Notes: a model not told the origin generated them from the sequence alone. DNA of 41,979 nucleotides from Virgibacillus sp. AGTR (GCF_016919725.2 NZ_JAJERH010000037.1:1-41979), one strand, 5' to 3'; shown: positions 1 to 7,993, counted from the first letter of the stretch. A program made the numbers and translations.

Positions 1-48
1 ATACTCGGTGACAACCTTCACTTTAAATTCTTCACTATATTTAGCCAC
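1..48 (-). CDS. IS3-family transposase OrfA, N-terminal fragment (partial)
   Basis: Sixteen codons are visible, starting at a GTG (48-46) and reading VAKYSEEFKVKVVTEY. This is the usual beginning of the helix-turn-helix OrfA protein of IS3-family elements, which binds the element's ends. The rest runs off the window. The GTG lies about 6-10 nt downstream of a purine-rich GGGGGTG stretch that is also the 3' arm of the terminal hairpin, so translation could be limited by the hairpin, as in other IS elements; that last point is inference. Confidence 0.6.
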   Translation of the reverse strand, partial: MAKYSEEFKVKVVTEY

Positions 49-101
49 AAAAACACCCCCTGAAATTAGATTTTTTACTCTAACTTCAGGGGGTCGGTAC
101 C
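1..101 (-). mobile_element. End of an IS3-family (IS150-like) insertion sequence, cut by window start
   Basis: The minus strand from 48 down to 1 encodes the N-terminus of an IS3-type OrfA. Upstream of it lies a strong hairpin (arms 56-70 and 79-93, one mismatch). The outer end, read on the minus strand, is GTACCGACCCCCTGAAGTTAG, shown here in short form as GTACCGACCCCC; it resembles the terminal inverted repeat of IS150-type elements, which typically starts TGTAC. The boundary near 100-101 is therefore an estimate. The other end and the rest of the transposase lie outside the window, so intactness cannot be judged. Confidence 0.6.
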
Positions 102-163
102 TAATTAGTTAAAATTAATTATCGTTCGTTTTTGATGAAAATTATAATTTAGCACCTGAAATA

Positions 164-270
164 GGCGAGACTCCGGCGGGAACAGCACGAGTCCGCAGAT
201 CCACTTGGTAACGTGTTTTTCTTTACCAGGTTAGCTGTGGCCGTGCCCACGGAAAGAGCGTATAGTTTCA
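164..270 (+). repeat. Dispersed repeat family A, copy 1
   Basis: This non-coding stretch has the core GCGAGACTCCGGCGGGA, then GATCCACTT, AACGTGTT and GCCGTGCCCACGGAAAG. The reverse complement of 30300-30411 has the same ordered blocks, and 30549-30672 has a more diverged version. It lies between the IS end and the 3' end of yvyE. Similar GC-rich intergenic repeats are common in Bacillaceae genomes; a function is not known from the sequence. Confidence 0.65.
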
Positions 271-355
271 CAGTGCGGCGATGATAATCCTATTGATAAC
301 ATGATTATTCGTATTTTGAGTAAAGAAGTTGTGTTTTGTCTCAGCTTCCTTAATA

Positions 356-991
356 TCAATTCATATCTATTTCCATATAAATCGTATTCGTTGGAGTCAT
401 TACAGCCTGATCACTTGTTAAATCTACGATCGTTTCTTTAAATTCCTCTTCTTGACCAATTTCAACGAAGACTACAAACTCTACTTTGTCTGAATAGTTT
501 ATCCCCTCTAATCGATATTTGGAACGACGAATTTCATGTTCTAGCTTCCCTGATTGCGTATAATCAACCGTAACCGAAAAACCTTGCATCCGTTGACGTT
601 TTACTACACCAGTAGTCTTAATCGCTTGTGAAGTAGTACTTCCGTAGGCGCGGATTAAACCACCAGCACCTAATTTTATACCACCAAAATAACGGGTAAC
701 AACCACAACCGTATCCTTTAGGTGTTGTTTTTTTAATACTTCTAGTATTGGAACACCAGCAGTCCCGCTTGGTTCACCATCGTCGTTTGCCTTTTGAATT
801 TGATCATGTTCACCTACTAGATAGGCTGAGCAATTGTGTGTGGCATCATGATGCTTCTTTTTTATTTCTTGGATAAATGACTGTGCAGCTTCTTCTGTCT
901 CTACACGCTTAACGTAGCCGATAAAACGAGATTTTTGGATGGTTAGCTCATCTCGACCTTCAAGTTTTACTGTTAAATAACTATCTAGCAC
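356..991 (-). CDS. yvyE: YigZ/IMPACT family protein YvyE
   Basis: This 211-residue protein belongs to the UPF0029/IMPACT (YigZ) family. The family is conserved in bacteria and eukaryotes; its bacterial role is not settled, and a part in translation control is suggested. The N-terminal domain carries the family signature: NDDGEPSGTAG at about 69-79 and VTRYFGGIKLGAGGL at about 98-112. A second ferredoxin-like domain (DUF1949 type) fills residues about 140-200. The start is a GTG at 991 preceded by AGGAGG at a good distance. The gene is divergent from degS, as in B. subtilis, where yvyE is the degS neighbour. No truncation or frame disruption is visible. Confidence 0.9.
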   Translation of the reverse strand: MLDSYLTVKLEGRDELTIQKSRFIGYVKRVETEEAAQSFIQEIKKKHHDATHNCSAYLVGEHDQIQKANDDGEPSGTAGVPILEVLKKQHLKDTVVVVTRYFGGIKLGAGGLIRAYGSTTSQAIKTTGVVKRQRMQGFSVTVDYTQSGKLEHEIRRSKYRLEGINYSDKVEFVVFVEIGQEEEFKETIVDLTSDQAVMTPTNTIYMEIDMN

Positions 992-1123
992 CTGTGTTCA
1001 CTCCTCCTATTCAAGCATGATAGAATAAGGGATATAAAAATTAACATACCATAAGAAAAAAGTTTCACAATAAATAATCACTAAGTATGCAAAAAGACCC
1101 TATAAAAAATATTAATATGTGCG

Positions 1124-1129
1124 TATAAT
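1124..1129 (+). promoter_or_regulatory. Probable -10 element for degS
   Basis: A perfect TATAAT lies 21 nt before the degS start codon. The hexamer 17 nt upstream (TATAAA, 1101-1106) matches the SigA -35 at only 3 of 6 positions, so the promoter is weak or depends on an activator. The 159-bp gap to yvyE must hold divergent promoters. Confidence 0.45.
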
Positions 1130-1150
1130 TATAACATAGGTTGGTGGATA

Positions 1151-2293
1151 ATGATGGCGCAGAAAATCAGTGATAGAGCATTAGATTATATTATCAATGA
1201 AATGATTGAAGTGGTTGAGAACAGCAAAGATGAAATTTTTAACATTAGTGAAGAAGCTAGAAATGAACATGAACATCTCGTTAAGGAATTGAAGGAAACA
1301 AAGGTCAAGGTAATGCAACATATCGAAGACGGGGATCAGCTCGAGCAAAAAGTCCGATTTTCTCGACAACGGTTAGCTGAAGTTAGCAAATATTTTGATC
1401 GTTATTCTGAAAATGAGATACGAGAAGTGTACGAAATGACACATGCCATGCAAACAAAGCTAGCTGTTCTGCGTCAGGAAGAAAGTGTTTTACGTGAAAA
1501 GCGAGACGATCTGGAGCGAAGGTTGATTTCTTTAAATCAGACGATAGAGCGAGCAGAAGGATTGGCTGGGAAAATCTCTGTCGTACTAAATTATTTACAT
1601 GATGATTTTCGACAAGTGAACGAAATGATTGAAGAAGCAAAGGAAAAACAAGAATTTGGTCTGAAAATTATTGAAGCACAGGAAGAAGAACGAAGAAAGA
1701 TTTCTAGAGAAATACATGACGGCCCAGCACAAATGCTTGCGAATATCCTCTTGCGTTCTGAATTGGTAGAAAGAAATTTCCGTAAGCAGGATATCGATCA
1801 AGGACTTATTGAGATTAAGAGTGTTAGGAAGATGATCCGCTCTTCTTTATATGAAGTACGTAGAATTATATATGACCTTAGACCAATGGCGCTTGATGAT
1901 TTAGGACTAATACCTACGATAAAAAAATATGTCGCTACTATTTCTGACTATAACGATTTGAAAATTGAGTTTACATCTATGGGAGAAGAAAAGCGATTAA
2001 ATCAGAAATATGAGATTGCTTTTTTTCGGCTCGTACAGGAAGCGCTACAAAATGCGGTAAAACACGCTGAAGCATCGTTAATTCAGGTTAAGCTTGAAAT
2101 AGCAAAAAATAATTTAACGATGATTATTAAAGATAATGGAAAGGGATTTGACCCATCCATGAAGCGAGATAAGTCGTTTGGATTAATTGGAATGCGTGAA
2201 CGCGTAGAGATGCTAGAAGGAAAAATGGATATTAAATCCATGATAGGAAAAGGTACAACTATCTCCATTAAGGTTCCCTATGTACCCTCATAG
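1151..2293 (+). CDS. degS: Sensor histidine kinase DegS
   Basis: This cytoplasmic histidine kinase phosphorylates DegU. It controls the shift between motility, competence and exoenzyme production in Bacillus. The 380-residue protein is close to the 385 of B. subtilis DegS. Residues 1-175 are predicted coiled coil (the DegS sensor domain, no membrane segment). The HisKA_3 phosphoacceptor motif EEERRKISREIHDGPAQ places the histidine at 189. The HATPase domain has the N box QEALQNAVKHAEA (297-309), DNGKGFD (328-334) and a G2-like GLIGMRER. The start follows GGTTGGTGG; ATG at 1151 or 1154 are both possible. degU follows after 120 bp. Confidence 0.96.
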   Translation: MMAQKISDRALDYIINEMIEVVENSKDEIFNISEEARNEHEHLVKELKETKVKVMQHIEDGDQLEQKVRFSRQRLAEVSKYFDRYSENEIREVYEMTHAMQTKLAVLRQEESVLREKRDDLERRLISLNQTIERAEGLAGKISVVLNYLHDDFRQVNEMIEEAKEKQEFGLKIIEAQEEERRKISREIHDGPAQMLANILLRSELVERNFRKQDIDQGLIEIKSVRKMIRSSLYEVRRIIYDLRPMALDDLGLIPTIKKYVATISDYNDLKIEFTSMGEEKRLNQKYEIAFFRLVQEALQNAVKHAEASLIQVKLEIAKNNLTMIIKDNGKGFDPSMKRDKSFGLIGMRERVEMLEGKMDIKSMIGKGTTISIKVPYVPS

Positions 2294-2413
2294 CGGTATA
2301 ATAGGTTAAATAGAGTTTTATCTCACCTTACTTAAAATAAAGAGAGAACATAGTTCTATCATAGTAAACTACTAGGGTAAATGAATAGAATAAGATGTAG
2401 GAGGAACATAACG

Positions 2414-3106
2414 ATGAACACAGAAAGAAAAATACGTATTGTATTAATTGATGATCATAAGCTATTTCGTGAAGGAGTAAAGAGAATATTAGACTTTGAG
2501 CCTTCTTTTGAAGTTGTAGCAGAGGGCGACGATGGATCAATCGCAGCTAAGCTGGTTAAGGAAAATAATCCTGATGTCGTATTAATGGATATAAATATGC
2601 CAAATATGAATGGGGTACAGGCAACATCTGATTTAGTTCGTTATTTTCCAAATACAAACGTTATTATTCTATCGATACATGATGACGAAAGCTATGTGAC
2701 CCATGCTTTAAAAACAGGGGCGCAAGGATACTTACTAAAAGAAATGGATTCAGATGCATTAATTGATGCGATAAAGGTTGTTAGTGACGGTGGTTCCTAC
2801 CTTCATCCAAAAGTTACACATAATTTAGTTATGGAATATCGGAGACTTGCTAAAGAAAATGCCTCTAATATTTCAGAAAATGGTATTGAATATCGCAAGC
2901 CATTACATTTATTAACAAAAAGAGAATGTCAAGTATTACAGCTGTTAGCAGATGGAAAAAGCAACCGTGCAGTAGCAGAAACGCTGTATATTAGTGAAAA
3001 AACGGTTAAGAACCATGTTAGTAACATTTTACAGAAAATGAATGTAAATGACCGTACACAAGCTGTTGTTTCAGCGATACGAAAAGGTTGGGTTGAAGTA
3101 GTCTAG
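2414..3106 (+). CDS. degU: Response regulator DegU
   Basis: This NarL/LuxR-type response regulator is the partner of DegS. In its family, phosphorylated and unphosphorylated forms regulate flagellar, competence (comK) and degradative enzyme genes. The receiver domain (about 6-125) has the acidic pair DD (13-14), the phosphoacceptor D59 in VLMDINMPN, and a conserved Lys in LLKEMD. The C-terminal LuxR-type HTH includes [20 protein letters not shown] and ends in [19 protein letters not shown]. The chosen ATG (2414) lies behind TAGGAGGAA; an upstream in-frame ATG at 2381 has no such site and would add 11 residues that contain the Shine-Dalgarno. Length 230 compares with 229 in B. subtilis. A terminator follows at 3159. 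Confidence 0.96.
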   Translation: MNTERKIRIVLIDDHKLFREGVKRILDFEPSFEVVAEGDDGSIAAKLVKENNPDVVLMDINMPNMNGVQATSDLVRYFPNTNVIILSIHDDESYVTHALKTGAQGYLLKEMDSDALIDAIKVVSDGGSYLHPKVTHNLVMEYRRLAKENASNISENGIEYRKPLHLLTKRECQVLQLLADGKSNRAVAETLYISEKTVKNHVSNILQKMNVNDRTQAVVSAIRKGWVEVV

Positions 3107-3158
3107 CCATTCACATGATGTTCTGCTACATTTCCTTTTTAATATATGATAGATGTTT

Positions 3159-3199
3159 ACTCTGATACTACGTAAGAAGGTATCAGAGTTATTTTTTTA
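3159..3199 (+). terminator. Rho-independent terminator after degU
   Basis: A perfect 10-bp stem ACTCTGATAC/GTATCAGAGT (3159-3168 and 3180-3189) is followed by TATTTTTTTAT. It closes the degS-degU unit and separates it from degV. Confidence 0.85.
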
Positions 3200-3236
3200 T
3201 CGTATATTTTTGCTTGCTAATACGAAGTCCTGTATA

Positions 3237-3331
3237 TTATAATTCATTCGCTCTATGAATATGAATCCATTTGGTGATAGTTTCCAGCATAGTATCTGTA
3301 TCAGCTTTAAAGGAACCATAGAAATGCTCCA
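3237..3331 (-). pseudogene. Possible decayed transposase C-terminal fragment
   Basis: On the minus strand, one frame reads EHFYGSFKADTD...KWIHIHRANEL and then stops at 3237-3239. This resembles the C-terminal E-x-F-x-x-x-K...I-H-x-x pattern of IS3-type OrfB integrases. Upstream the frame is broken by stops. The match is short and may be chance. The rest of the 3200-3574 gap holds no open frame or clear signal. Confidence 0.2.
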
Positions 3332-3574
3332 ATTACCTTCGTTTTAACTTGAAGTATGCACGTGCTTTTTTCACTTTACTGATGCATTTTTTAATAGGTT
3401 CATGTAAAATAAATGAGTGTAATATAACATTAGTGCTAGTTAACGTGCAGCAGTTAGTAGCGACGTTTTTTTGTGAATAGAGTATGGAAACAGGGCAGAT
3501 GACAGAAACTATTGAAACGCTATTTTTTAGCTACGAAATATATAAAATAGAATTAATACCAATGTCGGATTTAT

Positions 3575-3728
3575 CCCGCATATAACTGGCAGTAAGATCC
3601 GCACTTTAAGCAATCAAGTGAAACCAATATGGATAAGTGTGGATCAACTGCCAGTAAATGTCCGATTGGTTTAACTAACCATCCGTGGGGAAAAACAAAA
3701 CCCCCCACGGATGGAAGGTTCACTTTAT
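3575..3728 (+). repeat. Structured pseudoknot repeat (family P), copy 1
   Basis: This non-coding element begins at CGCATATAACTGGCAGTAAG and ends at GGTTCACTTTAT. It folds on paper into an outer stem ACTGGCAGT/ACTGCCAGT (3585-3593 with 3647-3655) and an inner stem GATCCGCACTT/AAGTGTGGATC (3597-3607 with 3635-3645, one G-U). A loop segment AAACCAAT (3621-3628) is complementary to ATTGGTTT downstream of the outer stem (3665-3672), which gives a pseudoknot. A last hairpin CCATCCGTGGGG/CCCCACGGATGG lies at 3679-3690 and 3703-3714. Two more copies occur in this window in the same orientation. It could be a MITE-like mobile repeat or a family of structured RNAs. Confidence 0.8.
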
Positions 3729-3813
3729 ATAACAGTTACTACAAACACATGAAAATTATTCAAATAGTACTAATTTGATGACCGTAAAACATTAGTAAAG
3801 AGGAGAAGGTGTC

Positions 3814-4656
3814 ATGAAAATCGCTGTAATGACAGATAGTACAGCTTACATAACCAAAGATGTTCGTGAAGAAAAACAGATACATATGGTTCCTTTAAGC
3901 GTTCAGTTTGAAGAAGCATCCTTTCAAGAAGAAATAGATATTACAACCGATCAATTTTACGAGAAATTAAGAGAGGTAAAGGAACTTCCAAAAACATCAC
4001 AGCCATCTATAGGGTTAATCACGTCCAAATTAGAAGAATTAGCCAAGGATTATGATGCGGTCATATCTATTCATCTTTCTAGTGGTATTAGTGGTACGTA
4101 TCAAGCAGTTGCAAGTGCAGGAGAAATGGTTGAAGGTATAGAAGTGTATCCCTATGACTCTGAAATAAGCTGTATGGCACAGGGGTTTTATGTATTAGAG
4201 GCAGTTGAAATGATACAAGAAGGTAAACAACCAACGAAAATTATGGAACGCCTTGATGAAATAAAGTCATCACTACGGGCCTATTTCATGGTAGATGACC
4301 TAAGTAATTTACAACGTGGTGGAAGGTTAAATGGTGCCCAAGCAATCGTAGGGAGCTTATTACAGGTTAAGCCAATCTTACATTTTGTTAATAAAATAAT
4401 TGTTCCTTTTGAAAAAATCCGTACAAAGAAAAAAGCAATTAATCGGATCCTAGGATTATTGGATGAGGATGCAGGTGAAGGCAAGCAATTAAAAGTTGTT
4501 TTTATCCATGCAAACGCTGAATCAGATGCCATTGCGTTGCAAAAAAGCTTTTTGGAGAAGTATCCAGAGATGGATACTTCGATTAGCTACTTTGGTCCTG
4601 TTATTGGAACACACCTCGGTGAAGGTGCACTCGGTGTAGGCTGGTATAAGAAATAA
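3814..4656 (+). CDS. DegV family fatty-acid-binding protein
   Basis: The 280-residue protein is of the DegV (EDD) fold, whose members bind a fatty acid; bacterial FakB proteins of this family present the lipid to the kinase FakA for acyl-phosphate formation. Family marks are the N-terminal IAVMTDSTA (D8, S9, T10), TSQPS (61-65) and HLSSGISGTYQ (87-97). It lies at the position of B. subtilis yviA/degV, immediately after degU. The name degV is historical and does not imply a role in degradation. The ATG follows AGAGGAGAAGG at good spacing. It has its own upstream region because a terminator follows degU. A hairpin GGAGCTGC/GCAGCTCC (4669-4691) after the stop lacks a T-run. Confidence 0.93.
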   Translation: MKIAVMTDSTAYITKDVREEKQIHMVPLSVQFEEASFQEEIDITTDQFYEKLREVKELPKTSQPSIGLITSKLEELAKDYDAVISIHLSSGISGTYQAVASAGEMVEGIEVYPYDSEISCMAQGFYVLEAVEMIQEGKQPTKIMERLDEIKSSLRAYFMVDDLSNLQRGGRLNGAQAIVGSLLQVKPILHFVNKIIVPFEKIRTKKKAINRILGLLDEDAGEGKQLKVVFIHANAESDAIALQKSFLEKYPEMDTSISYFGPVIGTHLGEGALGVGWYKK

Positions 4657-4792
4657 GCTTCAACTTATGGAGCTGCCTAATATGCAGCTCCTGTCTACTC
4701 ATTGGAAGGATAGCTCTATCGTAAAGCCTCAATTTCTCCATAAAAACTATCATTCATTTTTTACTGAATTACCCTCTACCACTTCTTTATCC

Positions 4793-4933
4793 TCGCATAT
4801 AACTGGCAGTAAGCCCCCACCTTAAGCAATAAAGTGAACCACTATGGATAAGAGTGGGATCAACTGCCAGTAAATGTCCGATTGGTTCACCTAACAATCC
4901 AAAACCCCCCCACGGATTGAAGCTTCACTTTAT
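4793..4933 (+). repeat. Structured pseudoknot repeat (family P), copy 2
   Basis: This is the second copy, about 140 bp, starting CGCATATAACTGGCAGTAAG and ending GCTTCACTTTAT. The outer stem ACTGGCAGT/ACTGCCAGT (4802-4810 with 4863-4871) is unchanged. The pseudoknot pairs GTGAACCA (4834-4841) with TGGTTCAC (4883-4890); relative to copy 1 an A-T pair has become G-C. The inner stem is CCCAC/GTGGG, extended by CTT/AAG. The terminal hairpin lost most of its left arm (only AATCC remains to pair with GGATT). The copy fills most of the degV-comFA gap and ends about 30 bp before the comFA ribosome binding site. Outside it, 4692-4792 shows no gene. Confidence 0.8.
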
Positions 4934-4979
4934 CTATAATTAGATAACCATACTTTTTAGAGAAAGGAAGTGATTTTAT

Positions 4980-6371
4980 TTGCAGCAAATGAAGGCTCTC
5001 CATTTAGATACCATCGCCTTATTACTCTCCGGAAAGTTACTATTAAGAAAAGAGATACCTCTAGATGATAGACAATTTCACACACTCCTAAATCATCGCC
5101 TTATTACTCCAGTACCATCAATAGTACGTGAGCGTTTTACTTGGAAATGCCAGCGTTGTGGTAATCGACATAGATTTTTATTTTCTAGCCTTGATAAAGC
5201 TTCTATCTATTGTAGAAAATGTATTGAGATGGGAAAAGTTATTAAATCTGAATGCCTTTATATATGGAGTGGAGCCATACCAACTTGGAAAAAATATGAA
5301 GCTGCTTGTTCTTGGAACGGAGAATTAACACTTGCGCAGGCTAAAGCAGCAGAACGCATTGTACAGACTATACAGAAACGGGAAAGCACCTTGCTCATTT
5401 GGGCTGTTTGTGGAGCTGGAAAAACTGAGATGCTTTTTCCAGGAATGGAGGAAGCTCTCCGGTATGGAATGAGAATTTGTATAGCAACCCCCCGAACAGA
5501 TGTTGTTCTAGAATTAAAACCTCGTATTAAAAAAGCATTTTCAACTGTACCTATAGATGCATTATATGGGGGGAGTAAAGTTAAATTAGCAACTGCTCAA
5601 GTGGTTATCTGTACTACTCATCAGCTCTTACGTTTTCAACATGCCTTTGACTTAATAATTATCGATGAAATTGATGCATTCCCTTATCATAAGGATCCAT
5701 CCCTTGCTTTTGCCGCTAAGCGAGCAAAGAAGCTAAACAGCACTACCATCTATTTAACCGCTACACCCAGATTGAAATTCCGATTACAAATGGCAACAAA
5801 GCAATTGTCGTATACTTTTGTCCCAATAAGATTTCATGGATATCCACTACCAATTCCAAAATTAAAACTATGTAGATCATTAAGAAAAAACCTTCAATAT
5901 TCAACTCCACCACCAGCACTACTTCACTGGATACAACAGAGGGAAAATAAAGGTAGACAGCTACTCATTTTTTTACCAACGGTAGAAATCACGAGAAAAT
6001 TTGAAAAATCGCTTACGACGTTTTTTCTAAAGCATGGGATTATTATAATGCCCTCGGCATTAAGTTGCGTACATGCTCAAGATGAAGATAGGAATTGGAA
6101 GATCAAACAATTTCGTGAAAAAGAAATCCAAGTATTATTGACAACTACTATTTTAGAACGTGGTGTTACGTTTCCAGCTGTTGATGTTGCTGTGCTTGAT
6201 GCAGGACATGAAGTATTCGATGAAGCGGCCCTTGTCCAAATCGCAGGGCGGGCTGGAAGAAGTTTTGATGATCCTACCGGTGAAATTATTTTCTTTCATG
6301 ACGGTAAAACAATAGCTATGATCAAAGCAGTTGAAATGATAAAAGAAATGAATAAACAGGGAGGGTTTTAA
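4980..6371 (+). CDS. comFA: ATP-dependent DNA translocase/helicase ComFA
   Basis: This late competence protein is a DEAD-box-like ATPase. In its family it helps drive single-stranded transforming DNA across the membrane through ComEC. A four-cysteine zinc site is visible (C57, C60, C78, C81; CQRC and CRKC). The helicase core follows: Walker A CGAGKTE (144-150), Walker B IIDEID (227-232), motif III TATP (260-263), ILERGVTFP (391-399) and motif VI QIAGRAGR (420-427). Length 463 equals that of B. subtilis ComFA. The start is a TTG at 4980 about 9 nt after AAAGGAAG; an ATG at 4989 is an alternative. comFC follows after 4 bp. A ComK box could not be assigned because repeat copy 2 occupies the upstream region. 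Confidence 0.94.
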   Translation: MQQMKALHLDTIALLLSGKLLLRKEIPLDDRQFHTLLNHRLITPVPSIVRERFTWKCQRCGNRHRFLFSSLDKASIYCRKCIEMGKVIKSECLYIWSGAIPTWKKYEAACSWNGELTLAQAKAAERIVQTIQKRESTLLIWAVCGAGKTEMLFPGMEEALRYGMRICIATPRTDVVLELKPRIKKAFSTVPIDALYGGSKVKLATAQVVICTTHQLLRFQHAFDLIIIDEIDAFPYHKDPSLAFAAKRAKKLNSTTIYLTATPRLKFRLQMATKQLSYTFVPIRFHGYPLPIPKLKLCRSLRKNLQYSTPPPALLHWIQQRENKGRQLLIFLPTVEITRKFEKSLTTFFLKHGIIIMPSALSCVHAQDEDRNWKIKQFREKEIQVLLTTTILERGVTFPAVDVAVLDAGHEVFDEAALVQIAGRAGRSFDDPTGEIIFFHDGKTIAMIKAVEMIKEMNKQGGF

Positions 6372-6375
6372 AAAA

Positions 6376-7053
6376 TTGTATTGTTTATGGTGCTCCGAAC
6401 CAATCATACAGCAGCTGACCTGGCAAAATTTCTTTTTTCCAGATATAAAAAAACTATGTGTGTATTGTGACTCACTGTTAGAAAAAATTGATGGGGATCG
6501 TTGCCACAAATGTAGTCGACAATGTGATCAAGCAATATGCTTCGATTGCCAAAGGTGGGAAAAGGAGAAGGAACGTGATACACTCGTTTTTAATTATTCT
6601 ATTTTTCAATATAATATATTTATGCAAGAACTTATTGCGAAATGGAAATATCGTGGAGACGTTGAACTGGGCAATATATTCCGCGACGCAGTGAGAAAGG
6701 GGTTTACTCCTACATTTGCTGCCATGAAAAAACATGCGATAGCCGTACCTATTCCATTAAGCAAAGATAGGGAAAAAGAGCGTGGTTTTAATCAAGCAAA
6801 AATTTTAGCAGATTTTCTACCAATTAAATCTGAACTCGTATTGCATCGTATGGAAGGTGAAAAGCAATCGAAAAAATCGAGAAAAGAAAGAATTCAGTCG
6901 ATAAATCCATTTACCATTACTAAAAGTATTAACAAACCAGTCATACTTGTCGATGATATATATACAACCGGAACGACGCTAAGACATGCAGGAAAAGTGC
7001 TAAAGGAGAATGGTTGTCCGGAGGTTTTTGGTTTTACCTTAATTAGGGGTTAA
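6376..7053 (+). CDS. comFC: Competence protein ComFC (phosphoribosyltransferase-like)
   Basis: The 225-residue protein belongs to the ComFC/GntX family. It is needed for efficient DNA uptake in naturally competent bacteria and is reported to interact with ComFA and DprA. N-terminal cysteine pairs (CLWC, CVYC, CHKC, CFDC within 1-60) form a likely zinc-binding region. The C-terminal phosphoribosyltransferase fold has the PRPP loop VDDIYTTGTT (192-201). The start is a TTG at 6376; the ribosome site GGGAGGG overlaps the last codons of comFA, so the two are translationally coupled. B. subtilis has comFB between comFA and comFC; it is absent here. The TTG start is inferred from spacing only. Confidence 0.92.
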   Translation: MYCLWCSEPIIQQLTWQNFFFPDIKKLCVYCDSLLEKIDGDRCHKCSRQCDQAICFDCQRWEKEKERDTLVFNYSIFQYNIFMQELIAKWKYRGDVELGNIFRDAVRKGFTPTFAAMKKHAIAVPIPLSKDREKERGFNQAKILADFLPIKSELVLHRMEGEKQSKKSRKERIQSINPFTITKSINKPVILVDDIYTTGTTLRHAGKVLKENGCPEVFGFTLIRG

Positions 7054-7096
7054 AGTACGAAAAAATATATATGTAAATGAAAAGAGGGAATTTTCA

Positions 7097-7507
7097 ATGG
7101 CTGAATTGGCAAATTGTTCTCGTTGTGACAACTTATTTGTAAAAGGAGTTCGTGATATTTGTCAAAATTGCTACAAACGGGAGGAAGAGGCATTTCAAAA
7201 GGTTTATCAATTTTTACGACAGCGCAAGAATCGAGAGGCGACATTAAGTGAAATTGTTCAACAAACAGGAGTTGATGAAGAGCTAATCATCAAGTTTGTG
7301 AAGGAAAAAAGGCTTCGACCCACCGAATTTCCGAACGTGGGATATCCGTGTGAAAAATGTGGGGAAGTCATTACATCAGGAAAACTATGTCAACGTTGTT
7401 CAGAGAAGTTAAAACAAGAGCTACAGCGATATGAGGAACATGAGCAGCGGATGAAACAAGAACAAAAAAAAGACAAGGTTAAAACATACTATATGTTTGA
7501 TAAATAA
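7097..7507 (+). CDS. yvyF: Flagellar operon zinc-ribbon protein YvyF
   Basis: This 136-residue protein is the YvyF-type protein found at the head of Bacillus flagellar late operons. Two cysteine sets are visible: C7-x2-C10 with C22-x2-C25, and C85-x2-C88 with C98-x2-C101. They suggest two zinc ribbons flanking a helical middle segment. A regulatory or assembly role is likely, but no biochemical function is established. The C-terminus is charged and helical (KQELQRYEEHEQRMKQEQKK). The ATG follows AAAGAGGGA. It lies 43 bp after comFC and before the flgM promoter, so it may be read with the comF genes, as in B. subtilis. Confidence 0.88.
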   Translation: MAELANCSRCDNLFVKGVRDICQNCYKREEEAFQKVYQFLRQRKNREATLSEIVQQTGVDEELIIKFVKEKRLRPTEFPNVGYPCEKCGEVITSGKLCQRCSEKLKQELQRYEEHEQRMKQEQKKDKVKTYYMFDK

Positions 7508-7517
7508 TATTTTTTCT

Positions 7518-7544
7518 TAAACTTTCCGGTATAACAACCGATAT
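7518..7544 (+). promoter_or_regulatory. SigD-type promoter upstream of flgM
   Basis: TAAA (7518-7521), a 15-nt spacer, then ACCGATAT (7537-7544) closely fits the B. subtilis SigD consensus TAAA-N15-GCCGATAA. It precedes flgM by 52 bp. The -10 lies inside the loop of an imperfectly spaced inverted repeat CCGGTAT/ATACCGG (7526-7532 and 7562-7568). flgM is a SigD target in B. subtilis. Confidence 0.8.
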
Positions 7545-7596
7545 TAATAATGATAAAATGGATACCGGTTATAGCTTTCAAAAGAGGTGAGTGGAA

Positions 7597-7857
7597 GTGA
7601 AAATTAATGGATTGAATCAACCTAATTATAATCCGTATAAACAACAAATAAACAAACAAGTGGAAGTAAAACACGATATGAAAAAAGATCAAATTGAAAT
7701 TTCTAATCAGGCAAAGCAATTACAAGAAGACGAAAAACCGAATCCTGCTCGTTCAGCACGTGTTGAGAAATTAAAAGAAGCGGTTGAAGCGGGAGAATAT
7801 AAAGTGAATTATGACAAAACAGCTGAAAAAATGATTGATTTTTGGTCAGGAAAATAA
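7597..7857 (+). CDS. flgM: Anti-sigma-D factor FlgM
   Basis: This 86-residue protein is the anti-sigma factor that holds SigD inactive until the hook-basal body is complete. It starts MKINGLNQPNYNPYKQ, like B. subtilis FlgM. The conserved C-terminal half is present: KDQIEISNQAKQLQ followed by RVEKLKEAVEAGEYKVNYDKTAEKMIDFW, quoted here as EKLKEAVEAGEYKVN. The GTG at 7597 is chosen over an in-frame GTG at 7591 because the Shine-Dalgarno AAGAGGTGA ends at 7590 and would touch the earlier start. A SigD promoter precedes it, so FlgM limits its own synthesis, as in other Bacillaceae. flgN follows. Confidence 0.92.
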   Translation: MKINGLNQPNYNPYKQQINKQVEVKHDMKKDQIEISNQAKQLQEDEKPNPARSARVEKLKEAVEAGEYKVNYDKTAEKMIDFWSGK

Positions 7858-7993
7858 AGCACTACCAAATGTAGTAAAAAGGTATGGGCAGGGAGAATGA
7901 TGATTGAATCGAGCATTTATCTGTTACGAAGAGAATTCACTGCCTACTAATCTGTCAAAAAATAAATGAAGTTCTGAATAGGGAGGATTGTCA

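Noticed and set aside
2381-2413. Upstream extension of degU by 11 codons
   Set aside because: The extension contains the degU Shine-Dalgarno TAGGAGG and has none of its own; the shorter start gives the family length.
4669-4691. Terminator after degV
   Set aside because: The 8-bp stem GGAGCTGC/GCAGCTCC is good, but no T-run follows, so it was noted only as a hairpin.
7899-7952. 17-codon ATG frame between flgM and flgN
   Set aside because: The preceding GGGAG is only 2-5 nt from the ATG, the peptide has no recognisable features and the interval is otherwise an ordinary operon gap.
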